Source: Candidatus Bathyarchaeota archaeon (GTDB lineage: Archaea > Thermoproteota > Bathyarchaeia > 40CM-2-53-6). Taken from it: a DNA stretch of 49,820 nt. Location of the stretch: the NCBI GenBank assembly GCA_005883075.1, contig VBAX01000054.1, positions 1 through 49,820 on the forward strand, in the 5' to 3' direction. The notes under the pieces were generated by a model. It searched no databases and was not told where the DNA came from. It worked only from the letters and a program-made list of their open reading frames with translations. The position numbers and the translations under genes are program-made. Positions 10,309 through 19,158 of the stretch are shown here, piece by piece. Every line of letters starts with the position of its first letter. Position 1 is the stretch's first letter.

Positions 10309-10953
10309 CTATACTATCTCGGGATAAAGTGGCAGAACCACCGCGTCCTCGGGAGCTATCAATCCGATCGCGACTAGTTGCGTAACGACTTCTAGTATCT
10401 GCATCCGAATCTCAGTTGGGGAGACTTTCTTTTCCACTGCGAGTTCGGATGTTAGCTCGTCGATTGTCTTGCTTCCATCGCTCTTCTCCCAGAGGCTGGC
10501 GATGTCATCGTTCCCGAGGTAGCGTGAATTTGCCTCGTTGATCAGGACAATGGTCCCATCGGGGTTCTTGGCGATATGCCCCTTCTTTCTAGGCTTGAAA
10601 CTGGCGGGGTCGAATTCGATCGTCACTGGCTCTTGGTTTGCCTGGAGACGTTCGCGAGCCGCTGCGCTCATCTTGTCAGGGGTCCAAGGTGGATCCCAGA
10701 CGATGTCGACGTCAGCGTGTCTGACACCGGGTATCTTCTCGATTAGTTCCTTGACCTGATGACTCAGGTAGGCGCTGGCAGGGCAGCCCATGGCTGTAAG
10801 GGTCATTCGAACCTTTACTGTATCACTGTCTATGGTGACGCCGTAGACCAGACCGAGATCGACAATGTTGACTGGTATCTCGGGATCGTAGCAATTCCGG
10901 AGAGCGCCCATCACCCGTTCGACGGAGAGTTCTTCGCTCAAGGACTTGATCAT
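10309..10953 (-). CDS. DUF59/MIP18 iron-sulfur assembly domain fused to PqqD-like domain
   Basis: NCYDPEIPVNIVDLGLVYGV...TAMGCPAS then ANSRYLGNDDIASLWEKSDGSKTIDELTSELA. Confidence 0.75.
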   Translation of the reverse strand: MIKSLSEELSVERVMGALRNCYDPEIPVNIVDLGLVYGVTIDSDTVKVRMTLTAMGCPASAYLSHQVKELIEKIPGVRHADVDIVWDPPWTPDKMSAAARERLQANQEPVTIEFDPASFKPRKKGHIAKNPDGTIVLINEANSRYLGNDDIASLWEKSDGSKTIDELTSELAVEKKVSPTEIRMQILEVVTQLVAIGLIAPEDAVVLPLYPEIV

Positions 10954-11037
10954 ATCTCTAAAGGGTTTATCGCCTAATAGGGATATTTACACTCGCTCTG
11001 TCCAGCCCTTGGTTCTTACGCACCATTGATCGGCGCA

Positions 11038-11844
11038 TCAGAGGACTCTGTTGAGCATGTCGTATGCAGCTGGGAGAAGACGGTTTTCAGCATCGATCAA
11101 CGGTCGCAGTTCTCCCGATTTCAACAGCTTCGCGATTCCAGTTCCGGTTGCCAGTTTTCCGTGACGCCAGCTTCGTAGGATCGGGCCGTATTCTCCCTTC
11201 AGACTCTTTGTAACGCTTTTGACCACGTTCTGGCCTTTCTCGGACTTGCTCTCCACTTCGATCTCGAAGAGGCGTATCTTTTGATCGTCGAAGTCGTAAA
11301 GCACTGAGTCAATGTCTAATTCCGCCAGGACCGGGGAGCCTTCAGAGCCAGACGTCACATCTCGTACCAGCCGTTGTGTCTCCCGATGCTGGATAGGAAC
11401 TAGTCCTTTGCTCTTCAAAAGCTCAATCGGGCCTGAAGGAGTAGTTTGACCCGCGGAAATGGGAGGTTGATGGGGGATCTTTAGCTCAGAAACCACTTTT
11501 TCAATAGTCTCATCTGACCAGGGAACCTCCATCTCAGATCGGACCATTCCACCCCAGAGAGTTCGTCTAGGATGCGTCTTCATAGTGATCCAACGATCCT
11601 GGTTATCTGTCCGTATTCTCAGATTCAACTTGCGATGCGAAAGAAAGTGGTTGGGAGTGTCGAAGTATGTGTCGGCAAGAAGCTTCGTCTTCTCACCGAC
11701 CAATCGATAATCTCCGACGCTTTTCTTATCAGCAATCTTTCTGACAATTTCCTCAGGATGATCTGACAGTATGAGGAGGATCGATTCAATCTCGCGGCCG
11801 AAACCCAGAGCCTGCGGTAGCTTGACCATCCTAGTCCAACTCAT
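11038..11844 (-). CDS. CYTH-domain (triphosphate tunnel) protein
   Basis: REIESILLIL..; TYFDTPNHFLSHRKLNLRIR; MKTHPRR; FEIEVESKSE. Confidence 0.75.
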   Translation of the reverse strand: MSWTRMVKLPQALGFGREIESILLILSDHPEEIVRKIADKKSVGDYRLVGEKTKLLADTYFDTPNHFLSHRKLNLRIRTDNQDRWITMKTHPRRTLWGGMVRSEMEVPWSDETIEKVVSELKIPHQPPISAGQTTPSGPIELLKSKGLVPIQHRETQRLVRDVTSGSEGSPVLAELDIDSVLYDFDDQKIRLFEIEVESKSEKGQNVVKSVTKSLKGEYGPILRSWRHGKLATGTGIAKLLKSGELRPLIDAENRLLPAAYDMLNRVL

Positions 11845-11912
11845 GGTCTTGAACGGAGAAAGCGTGGTTACTGAACTTTATCTGACTCACTGAAACTTCC
11901 CATAGGGACAAT

Positions 11913-12530
11913 TTGACAGAGGCCAAAAGAGTAAGGAGACAACGCGGCGCTTTCTCGGACGACAAAGAGGTCGGCCATAAGAAGGCGACTTCATCAACAT
12001 CCGCTCGGAACCCATCAAAGACAGCGACCTCCATAAAGATCGACATTTTCATACTGAGACATGGAGATGCAGGGAACCGAGTGACAGTTGTGGAGAAAGA
12101 TTCCGAACGACCGCTTACGCCGGAAGGCCGGGCTGAGATGCAGAAAATAGCAAAGTCATTGAAGGCAGTCGGATTGCAAACCGATCGGATCTATACAAGT
12201 CCATTGAGAAGGGCTCGAGAGACCGCAGAAATTGCGGCCAAGGTCCTCAAGATCCCAACATTGGAAGAATGGAACGAATTGAAACCAGACGGAAGCAAGG
12301 CAGAACTATATCGCAAACTAGCAAGACTCGAACAAGACTCCAGACCAATCCTTGTAGGACACGAACCTTACCTGACTTCCATGATAGGAGAGATCATCGG
12401 GACAACGAATGCTAAAATTGTTCTGAAAAAAGGAGGCGTAGGAAAAGTCCGAATAACGTCATTTAACCCTCGAATCTCCGGCGAACTCCGCTGGCTTCTC
12501 ACACCGAAAATCATCACTATGATGTCTTGA
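11913..12530 (+). CDS. SixA-like histidine phosphatase
   Basis: IFILRHGDAGNR, YTSPLRRARETAEIA, ILVGHEPYLTSMIGEI; true start may be near 12035. Confidence 0.85.
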   Translation: MTEAKRVRRQRGAFSDDKEVGHKKATSSTSARNPSKTATSIKIDIFILRHGDAGNRVTVVEKDSERPLTPEGRAEMQKIAKSLKAVGLQTDRIYTSPLRRARETAEIAAKVLKIPTLEEWNELKPDGSKAELYRKLARLEQDSRPILVGHEPYLTSMIGEIIGTTNAKIVLKKGGVGKVRITSFNPRISGELRWLLTPKIITMMS

Positions 12531-12596
12531 TTACCAAAACGAATCACTATGACTGCGCCGAAGTGAAACGGAAACGACGGGCGGCCCTGGCCAAGT

Positions 12597-14063
12597 TTGA
12601 AAGTCTCCGTGATAGACCTAGGCTACAACTCGCTAAAACTGGTCAACTACGAGGTCAGGCGAGACAAGTCGTTCGTAGCGTATGGACAGCAATCGGTTCT
12701 CGCGAAAGTTGGAGAAGGGCTTGACCAAACAGGCTTCCTAGGAGCCAAACCCGTCCGACGCACTCTCAAAGCTCTGAAACAATTCCGCGCCATCGTGGAC
12801 CTTGAGCATTCAAAACATGTTCTCCCGGTCGCGACCAGCGCTGTGAGGGAAGCTGGGAACAGAGAGGAATTTCTTAGGCAAGCATATCTCGAGACCGGGT
12901 TCAAGTTCAAGGTTCTGTCCGAGAAAGAAGAAGCAGTATACGCGTTCGAAGGAGCCAAAGGCGCGACCAGCGTCCGCGCCGGCTTGTTTTTCGACCTTGG
13001 AGGAGGAAGCCTGGAAATGGTCATTTACTCGGAACCTATGATCAAGAAAATCCTCTCAGTTCCTCTCGGAGGATTAAGACTAACTGACCTTTACGCAAAG
13101 GCAGATGGATCTTACACAAAGAAAAACTATGCCCGGATGAGAAAACGGATACTCGAACTCCTGCCCGAGAAGAAGCATCTTCCGGCTTCGAAAAACCTTG
13201 AGCTAGTGGGTGTCGGAGGCTCGGTGCGCGCAATCGCGCGGTATGACCAGATGCGAAGACAGTATCCTCTAAACAAGCTACACAATTATTCGATGAAGAA
13301 GAACGCCGTGGAAGGAGTACACCGCGCCCTCCGCAGAATGACTCTTAGGACGATAAGAAAGAATCCAGCAATAGGCCAAGAGAGAAGCCAATCAATCATC
13401 GCCGGGTCTCTAGTAGTTCACCTCCTGCTGATGGAGAAGGCTGGCTTCCGCAAACTTATTGTCAGCACACACGGTCTCAGAGACGGGGTACTCTCAGCTT
13501 TCCTCGAAAACCCAAGCTCATATCGCCAAAGAGTGGTAGACAAGGTTCTGATGCGCGAAGGGACAACAACACGCACGAAGACGTCCGCCCCGGAAAGGTT
13601 GGCCAAATCTCTCTTATCGCATAGGAACCTGACGAAGAGAGAGTATGCGATCCTCTCAGAGGCTCTCGATCACGTCTTGCCTAGTCTTCCGACCTACAAT
13701 CCGGAGACCTTGTTCTACATTGTTTTGGAGGCTGATAGTCCACTGTCACACGAGGACCAGCTGATCATGGCCTTGTCTGTTGCTAGAGCGAATGGAATGA
13801 GGCGGACAGATTGGGCTCAGACAAGTTACAAACGCCTCCTCGACAAGAAAAGCATGGAGATGGTGAAGAAGATTTCAGTCCTGATGCAAATTGCTCAACT
13901 CCAGCAGAAAACGGACATCCATTTATCCATGAGTTCTGAGCGCGGAATCCCTCGGCTTCACATTGCCCAGGGCAAGCAGCACATTCCAAAAGTGCTCGTG
14001 AAGGATATTCTTAGAGACCTCGAAGACCTTGAAGGCTCTTTCAATCTTCAACTCGCCATGTAA
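12597..14063 (+). CDS. Ppx/GppA exopolyphosphatase family protein
   Basis: VIDLGYNSLKLVNYEV, ATSAVREAGNREEFL, FFDLGGGSLEMVIYS; TTG start. Confidence 0.85.
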   Translation: MKVSVIDLGYNSLKLVNYEVRRDKSFVAYGQQSVLAKVGEGLDQTGFLGAKPVRRTLKALKQFRAIVDLEHSKHVLPVATSAVREAGNREEFLRQAYLETGFKFKVLSEKEEAVYAFEGAKGATSVRAGLFFDLGGGSLEMVIYSEPMIKKILSVPLGGLRLTDLYAKADGSYTKKNYARMRKRILELLPEKKHLPASKNLELVGVGGSVRAIARYDQMRRQYPLNKLHNYSMKKNAVEGVHRALRRMTLRTIRKNPAIGQERSQSIIAGSLVVHLLLMEKAGFRKLIVSTHGLRDGVLSAFLENPSSYRQRVVDKVLMREGTTTRTKTSAPERLAKSLLSHRNLTKREYAILSEALDHVLPSLPTYNPETLFYIVLEADSPLSHEDQLIMALSVARANGMRRTDWAQTSYKRLLDKKSMEMVKKISVLMQIAQLQQKTDIHLSMSSERGIPRLHIAQGKQHIPKVLVKDILRDLEDLEGSFNLQLAM

Positions 14064-14111
14064 ACGCCCGAGAAAACCTAAGTAGTCTCACTTCTCGAAC
14101 CCAGCCTTCCC

Positions 14112-14906
14112 TTGATTACTCGCGACTCTTTCGCGAAAGAGTACGACAAATTTGCGAAAGCGCTGACACGAAGAGTCAAGGCCTACCTGAGAGATCCCAA
14201 TGCCGAGAATGTTCACCGGCTTCGAACCGCGACTCGCCGTCTCCAGGCCGCTTTCGCATTACTTCCTAAGACGACACGGAAGCAGAACAAGGCACAGAAA
14301 GCCATGTCTCGCATAAGGGAGTTGATGAAGGTAAACGCCAGTGTGAGAGACCAGGATATCATCCTCTCGAAACTGTCAATGTACAAGGAGAATCCCAGAT
14401 ACGAACGACTCATAGAGGATCTGAGGAAATCGCGCAAGTCTCATCTGGAGCAGGCGAAAGAGCTAGCATTGTCCGTTCAGAAAAATCCGGGACCTCGTGT
14501 GAAACCCAGAGATCTTTCCGAACCCGTGCTCCGGAGAAGATACGACAAGGTAGTAAGAAAACTAGGCTCGAAGATTACGAGTGAACTCCCGCTAGTAAGG
14601 GAAGACCCCTCTAAAATGGAGGAATTGCACGTCGTCCGAAGAGACTGTAAACAACTCCGTTATGTTCTAGAAATGGGTGAATTCTCTAGACCATCAAAGC
14701 CGCTAGTAGCTCTCCGAACTTGGCAAGATCTACTTGGCACGATACGCGACCACGATGTGATGATCGCACATCTTCGGAGACTCAACAAATCGCCGGAAAT
14801 CCAGTTGGCGCTAAACACAGAAACCGAGAGTCGGAACAACAGCTATCGGAAATTCGTCGAGGCTTCGAGAGAGAATCCGGTTTCTAGATTTGCTGCCAAG
14901 CCTTGA
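14112..14906 (+). CDS. CHAD domain protein
   Basis: VHRLRTATRRLQAAFAL, DQDIILSKL, LHVVRRDCKQLRYVLEM, LGTIRDHDVMI. Confidence 0.85.
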   Translation: MITRDSFAKEYDKFAKALTRRVKAYLRDPNAENVHRLRTATRRLQAAFALLPKTTRKQNKAQKAMSRIRELMKVNASVRDQDIILSKLSMYKENPRYERLIEDLRKSRKSHLEQAKELALSVQKNPGPRVKPRDLSEPVLRRRYDKVVRKLGSKITSELPLVREDPSKMEELHVVRRDCKQLRYVLEMGEFSRPSKPLVALRTWQDLLGTIRDHDVMIAHLRRLNKSPEIQLALNTETESRNNSYRKFVEASRENPVSRFAAKP

Positions 14907-14913
14907 AATCGTT

Positions 14914-16200
14914 CTAGTTCGGCAGGCTCATTAGCCACTGGTTTTTCGTCAGAATCGTGGGCTCCAGTGAGTACTCTTCTATGAGATAGTTGGCCATGGA
15001 TGCCACATCGTTAATGCTCCGCGTCTCGGTTCTAGGAGAAGGCGAGTTCAGCACGTCCTCCACCTCCAACTGATACAGTTCGTGGCCGCGATGCGTGCTC
15101 CTATCCATCATCACCGCGTACTCCCTGGTTCCCCCGTTCCGCTCAACCATGAAGTACTTTCTCCTCCTCGTGAGAACCTTGTAAGGCATCTTCAACATAT
15201 CCGGCTGAAGAGGTTCCTCAATCTCCCGCCTCTTGATCACGTTACCCAGTCGATAAGGATCTTGCACGACCTGAAAGTTCTCCTTGATCGTCGCGGACCT
15301 CGATTGACCACTAGTTTCGAACCTCACGTATTCATGCGTGGGCACCTGAACGTAATGGTAGAGCTTGCCAGTCTCCATAACATTCGGGTAAGAGTCAGAG
15401 AGTCTGAATCCCTCGATCTTGCCCTCTGATAGATCGTTTCTTATCCTAGGGAAAATGTCCTGGTCCTCTGCGTCAAGCGCAACTTTTGCTTTGATCTCTG
15501 TGTTGTGGCTCGGTTCCTTGTACGCTTCACCAGATTTTCTAGCTCGGTCCTCGATGAGATTGAAGATCGTGGCCTTCTTGGAAATGCCCTGTTCTGCGTT
15601 CTCTTTCCTGAGAAGACCGTGAATTTTTCTGACTAGTGGACGACTTGTTCTGCCCGGCGGAATCTTCAGCTCCACGATGGCCCGGTTGGAGGCCCCTAGC
15701 ATTGTTCCTGCAAGTCCCTCGAAGGTGAAGTACCGGACATCTTCGTCCATTGTAACCCGCACTCCTCGATCACTGTCAAGAAAGTGATTCCTAGAATAGC
15801 TCGCGGCTGCATAGAGACCCAGTTTGTGTGGAATCCTGACATGGCCGAGCCGGCCCATTCGTTTTACGCTCGACAAGATTTCTTGAAGAGGCAGCATCTC
15901 GTTTCGTCGTTTGTGTCTGATGAAGCGGCCATGTTCTGACCGAGTGTTCTTTACCTCGAAAATCCACTTGTCGCTCAGCTTGAGCTTGAACCGTTCCTTG
16001 AACGGCTTTTGCTCGTATCTCCTTCCCCTGATCGAGTAGGTGAAGGGGACCTCGTGCTCCTCATTGTTGAAGTACAGTGTTTGGTTGACGGGGTTAGGGA
16101 AGCTGTTCAAGCTCATGAGCTCGAAAAGGCTGAGTTTGAATCTCTCAGCTTTGCGAGCGTCAATGTAGTACCGAATCTCGGCCCTAACTTGACTTCGCAA
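14914..16200 (-). CDS. VTC-like polyphosphate polymerase domain followed by CYTH-like domain
   Basis: RYYIDARKAERF, YFNNEEHEVPF, ERFKLKL, FEVKNTR, VRVTMDEDVRYF, VELKIPP (VTC-like); then TEIKAKV...LTRRRKYFMVERNGGTREYAVMMDRSTHRGHELYQLEVE (CYTH-like). Confidence 0.65.
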   Translation of the reverse strand: MRSQVRAEIRYYIDARKAERFKLSLFELMSLNSFPNPVNQTLYFNNEEHEVPFTYSIRGRRYEQKPFKERFKLKLSDKWIFEVKNTRSEHGRFIRHKRRNEMLPLQEILSSVKRMGRLGHVRIPHKLGLYAAASYSRNHFLDSDRGVRVTMDEDVRYFTFEGLAGTMLGASNRAIVELKIPPGRTSRPLVRKIHGLLRKENAEQGISKKATIFNLIEDRARKSGEAYKEPSHNTEIKAKVALDAEDQDIFPRIRNDLSEGKIEGFRLSDSYPNVMETGKLYHYVQVPTHEYVRFETSGQSRSATIKENFQVVQDPYRLGNVIKRREIEEPLQPDMLKMPYKVLTRRRKYFMVERNGGTREYAVMMDRSTHRGHELYQLEVEDVLNSPSPRTETRSINDVASMANYLIEEYSLEPTILTKNQWLMSLPN

Positions 16201-16420
16201 ATATCGGCGCTCCTCTAACCATCGTCTTCCCGGGAATGCCGGGGAAAGAGAATTTTCAGGACTCGGGCCTCATAAACTAGCTGAGCCTCAAACCGAGCGT
16301 TCACAAGGACCGGTCTAAACAGCTCTCATCAGTAAACTCCGGAACCTCCCTATGGACTGTAGGCTCTGGATTCCCCGCCTGAAACTGTCCGGTTTCGCGA
16401 GGGTCCAGCCTATCTATTAG

Positions 16421-17179
16421 CTATCGGGGCTTTGAACTCAGGATTTTCCGAACGGCTCTCCTATCAGGGATAACGCCCAGATTGGAAATCTTGGATTCCC
16501 AATACACCCGCTCAGCCTCTGTAGACTTGATTCTACCATTCCACTTCTCCACATGGAAGTAGTGAATTCTCTGTCTCTCACCATTGCTCGCTGTGTACAG
16601 GCTCTTCTGTACGAGTTTAGCCTTCTTGACGTTGATTCCGAGTTCTTCTTTCATCTCTCGTCTCAAGGTATCCTCCAAGGTTTCATCGGGGTCCACGTGA
16701 CCGCCAGGGATCTCTATCAGTCCCGGATCCGCATCGTCATCATCTCGCCTCCTCTCCACTAGGACTTTCCTTTCCTCCACCAAAATTCCATCCACGCAAT
16801 CGGCGATTGTTCTTCTATGAGTTCGGCCTCCGTCCACATTCTCGTTTGTCAATTCTGCCGGTAGAACGTCCATGCCAGCTTTTGTCATCTTACCATCACG
16901 AATTAGGTTCAGCGCACGCACTCTGTTGTACTTCGACCAGTTGGTTCTCGACCCACGCGGAGTAAAGCGTGCTCCAAGTTTTGTTAGGCCTACTCGCTTG
17001 ACTCTACTATCGATCCAACCGTAGCATATCGCTTCTTCGACCGCGTCGTTGAGGAAATCGCTGTATGGGATTGAACACGACTGGAAGAGTCTCTTATCAT
17101 AGACTAGCCAGACTTCCTGATCAGTTCGGTGGTTCTTTGCAAGCCAGGTTCGCCACTTTCTTCGCGAGGAAAAATTCAA
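16421..17179 (-). CDS. YdeI/OmpD-associated-like N-terminus fused to Nudix hydrolase
   Basis: WLAKNHRTDQEVWLVY..AVEEAICYGWIDSRVKRV; Nudix box GGHVDPDETLEDTLRREMKEELG. Confidence 0.8.
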   Translation of the reverse strand: MNFSSRRKWRTWLAKNHRTDQEVWLVYDKRLFQSCSIPYSDFLNDAVEEAICYGWIDSRVKRVGLTKLGARFTPRGSRTNWSKYNRVRALNLIRDGKMTKAGMDVLPAELTNENVDGGRTHRRTIADCVDGILVEERKVLVERRRDDDDADPGLIEIPGGHVDPDETLEDTLRREMKEELGINVKKAKLVQKSLYTASNGERQRIHYFHVEKWNGRIKSTEAERVYWESKISNLGVIPDRRAVRKILSSKPR

Positions 17180-17266
17180 TCTCTTAGTCTTGGCAGGCGT
17201 GCTCGTCCAATCTCCCGAGGAAGAGGTCCGAATGCTCCAGACGAGACCGGACGAAGGAAATAGAGT

Positions 17267-17587
17267 TTAGCTAACGGGGAGGGAAGACCCGGAGTTTTCT
17301 TTCGTTCCCGATGAGATGGCATCCGGCCGCTCTTCCGCGCGCGAGACGGGATCAGAATTCGAATGCGAAAGCGCTTCCCTCGGTGGCTGGTCCAGCTTGC
17401 TAGCCTCGTGTCCCTCACACCATTTCGTGAGCGCATCCACAGCAGCTTCGCTCAGAGAGCCTCTACCATACCCGTAGACGCTCATAGCGAGCATCCTGAA
17501 TCGTCGATCAAGGTCTTCAGATAGGTACACTTTCAGTTCGGCCATCCTAACGGTCGTCTCCTTCTCAACATAGGGACTAAGGGACAT
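17267..17587 (-). CDS. ribbon-helix-helix-like small DNA-binding protein
   Basis: MAELKVYLSEDLDRRFRMLAMSVYGYGRGSLSEAAVDALTKW. Confidence 0.5.
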   Translation of the reverse strand: MSLSPYVEKETTVRMAELKVYLSEDLDRRFRMLAMSVYGYGRGSLSEAAVDALTKWCEGHEASKLDQPPREALSHSNSDPVSRAEERPDAISSGTKENSGSSLPVS

Positions 17588-17645
17588 GGCTAAGCGTCCA
17601 GTGTAACGGTGAGAGGGGTCGGAGAGTTAGGCCATGGGCTAATCC

Positions 17646-18179
17646 GTGGCTGGGCTAGGTAGCTCTTGGAAAAGTGTTTTTGAGATGCCGACTAATACAC
17701 ATGACCCGTTCGGCGACTTTCGGCCCGTAGTGCCTTCCATCATACGACTGCTCGCGGGAATCATCGTCCTCATTGTGGTCCAGAGCATTGTCCTGGGCTT
17801 CCCCGGAATCACCACCCAGATAGTCCCAGGAACAGCGTTCAGCATCGCAAGCTTCGTCATCTTTACGCTCGGGCTCATCGTTGCCGCGGTCGTCTTGAAA
17901 TATGGAACACAACTCGCCAACGTCGTCTCGGACACCTACAAGACGTACAGGGCCTACGCGCCCATCTTGGCATGGATCTTCCAGCTGACGGCAATATACA
18001 TCCTATACAGTGTCAGTAAGACAATGGTCAGCAGCTTCTTCGCCAGCGCCCCGTGGGCGTACCCATTGATCTTCCTCGCAATGGCTCTCATACCGACCGT
18101 CAAAGTAGTCGTAGCAGTTGTACGCGCACTAGAAGGGCAGAACGTACACAAACAAACTGTCACCAGAGACCAGTTCTAA
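17646..18179 (+). CDS. multi-TM membrane protein (hypothetical)
   Basis: 177-aa ORF with four hydrophobic segments. Confidence 0.7.
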   Translation: MAGLGSSWKSVFEMPTNTHDPFGDFRPVVPSIIRLLAGIIVLIVVQSIVLGFPGITTQIVPGTAFSIASFVIFTLGLIVAAVVLKYGTQLANVVSDTYKTYRAYAPILAWIFQLTAIYILYSVSKTMVSSFFASAPWAYPLIFLAMALIPTVKVVVAVVRALEGQNVHKQTVTRDQF

Positions 18180-18256
18180 GACCAGCCGACTAAACACGAC
18201 CAAGGCAGCATCCCGTGAAAGTCCAACCTCCAATATTTTTTCAATATTCGTCTCGT

Positions 18257-18296
18257 CTCGATTAGATCGAGCTTCAAAATCAACGATAAGTTATCG
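18257..18296. promoter_or_regulatory. two perfect short palindromes upstream of small zinc-ribbon ORF
   Basis: CTCGATtagATCGAG (18257-18271) and CGATAAgTTATCG (18284-18296). Confidence 0.5.
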
Positions 18297-18310
18297 ACGA
18301 GGATCACAAA

Positions 18311-18487
18311 TTGTCTCGGACAAGAAGATGCACGGTAAAACCGCCGGGATTCAGAGGGAAATTCTACCAGCCTCTTCGAACTAAAGCAGGTGGCCCTCGA
18401 AGATGTGCACGATGCGGCAAGGTAACTCGAGTTTCAAGGCATGGACTCTGTCCAGAGTGCAAGAAGATTCTCGGCAAATGGGTATAG
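18311..18487 (+). CDS. 58-aa zinc-ribbon protein, TTG start, absent from ORF track
   Basis: Translation MSRTRRCTVKPPGFRGKFYQPLRTKAGGPRRCARCGKVTRVSRHGLCPECKKILGKWV with CxxC x(n) CxxC. Confidence 0.55.
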   Translation: MSRTRRCTVKPPGFRGKFYQPLRTKAGGPRRCARCGKVTRVSRHGLCPECKKILGKWV

Positions 18488-18584
18488 GAATTTCTACATT
18501 ATGCCAGCCTTAGTTTCGCCCGTCTCAGCCTTCGGATTGGAAAGCTCGAAATAGACCTCTGATTGCATACTCAAGAGCGCAATC

Positions 18585-19085
18585 ATGTCTCAGGAGAAAC
18601 GGCTTAGGTTCCGAATCCGGACCCGTGACCAAGAAATTGAACTTGAAGGAGACTTCGAGTACGTCCGCGACAAATTCGAGAACCTTGTAGAGAACTTACG
18701 ACTTAAAGACGGAATAGTAGCGAAACCAGAAGCAGTCCAGACCCTAGAAACATCTGAACCGTCGGACCTACTAAAGGGAATAGTCCAGTTCAGCGGAGAA
18801 GGACGACCCTATCTCACTGTACCGGCCGATTCCCTGTCGGCAAAAGAAGCTCTCGCACTCGTACTCTACGCGACCCACCCGAAAACATTCGGGGACGACG
18901 AACTGAGCACTCTCCTAGGATCCTCATGGAAAACAACAAGCGGAGCGGTTGTGAGGGCGCGGGCGAGCGAATTGAAGCGCGAAGGCAAGTTGATCGCCGA
19001 GAAAGGGTCGTACGCGCTATCTGGGGCCGGGGTCCAGTGGGTTACAGGCGAGGTCATACCTGGCCTCAAGAAAACGATCCAGTGA
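18585..19085 (+). CDS. hypothetical protein with C-terminal winged-helix-like region
   Basis: 166-aa ORF; DDELSTLLGSSWKTTSGAVVRARASELKREGKLIAEKGSYALSGAG. Confidence 0.6.
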   Translation: MSQEKRLRFRIRTRDQEIELEGDFEYVRDKFENLVENLRLKDGIVAKPEAVQTLETSEPSDLLKGIVQFSGEGRPYLTVPADSLSAKEALALVLYATHPKTFGDDELSTLLGSSWKTTSGAVVRARASELKREGKLIAEKGSYALSGAGVQWVTGEVIPGLKKTIQ

Positions 19086-19158
19086 AGAGCAGCTCCGTAA
19101 CGCTCCTATGGTCTGACCAAATTTAATCTAGGCCGACAAATAGGCAAGGGCTGGTATT

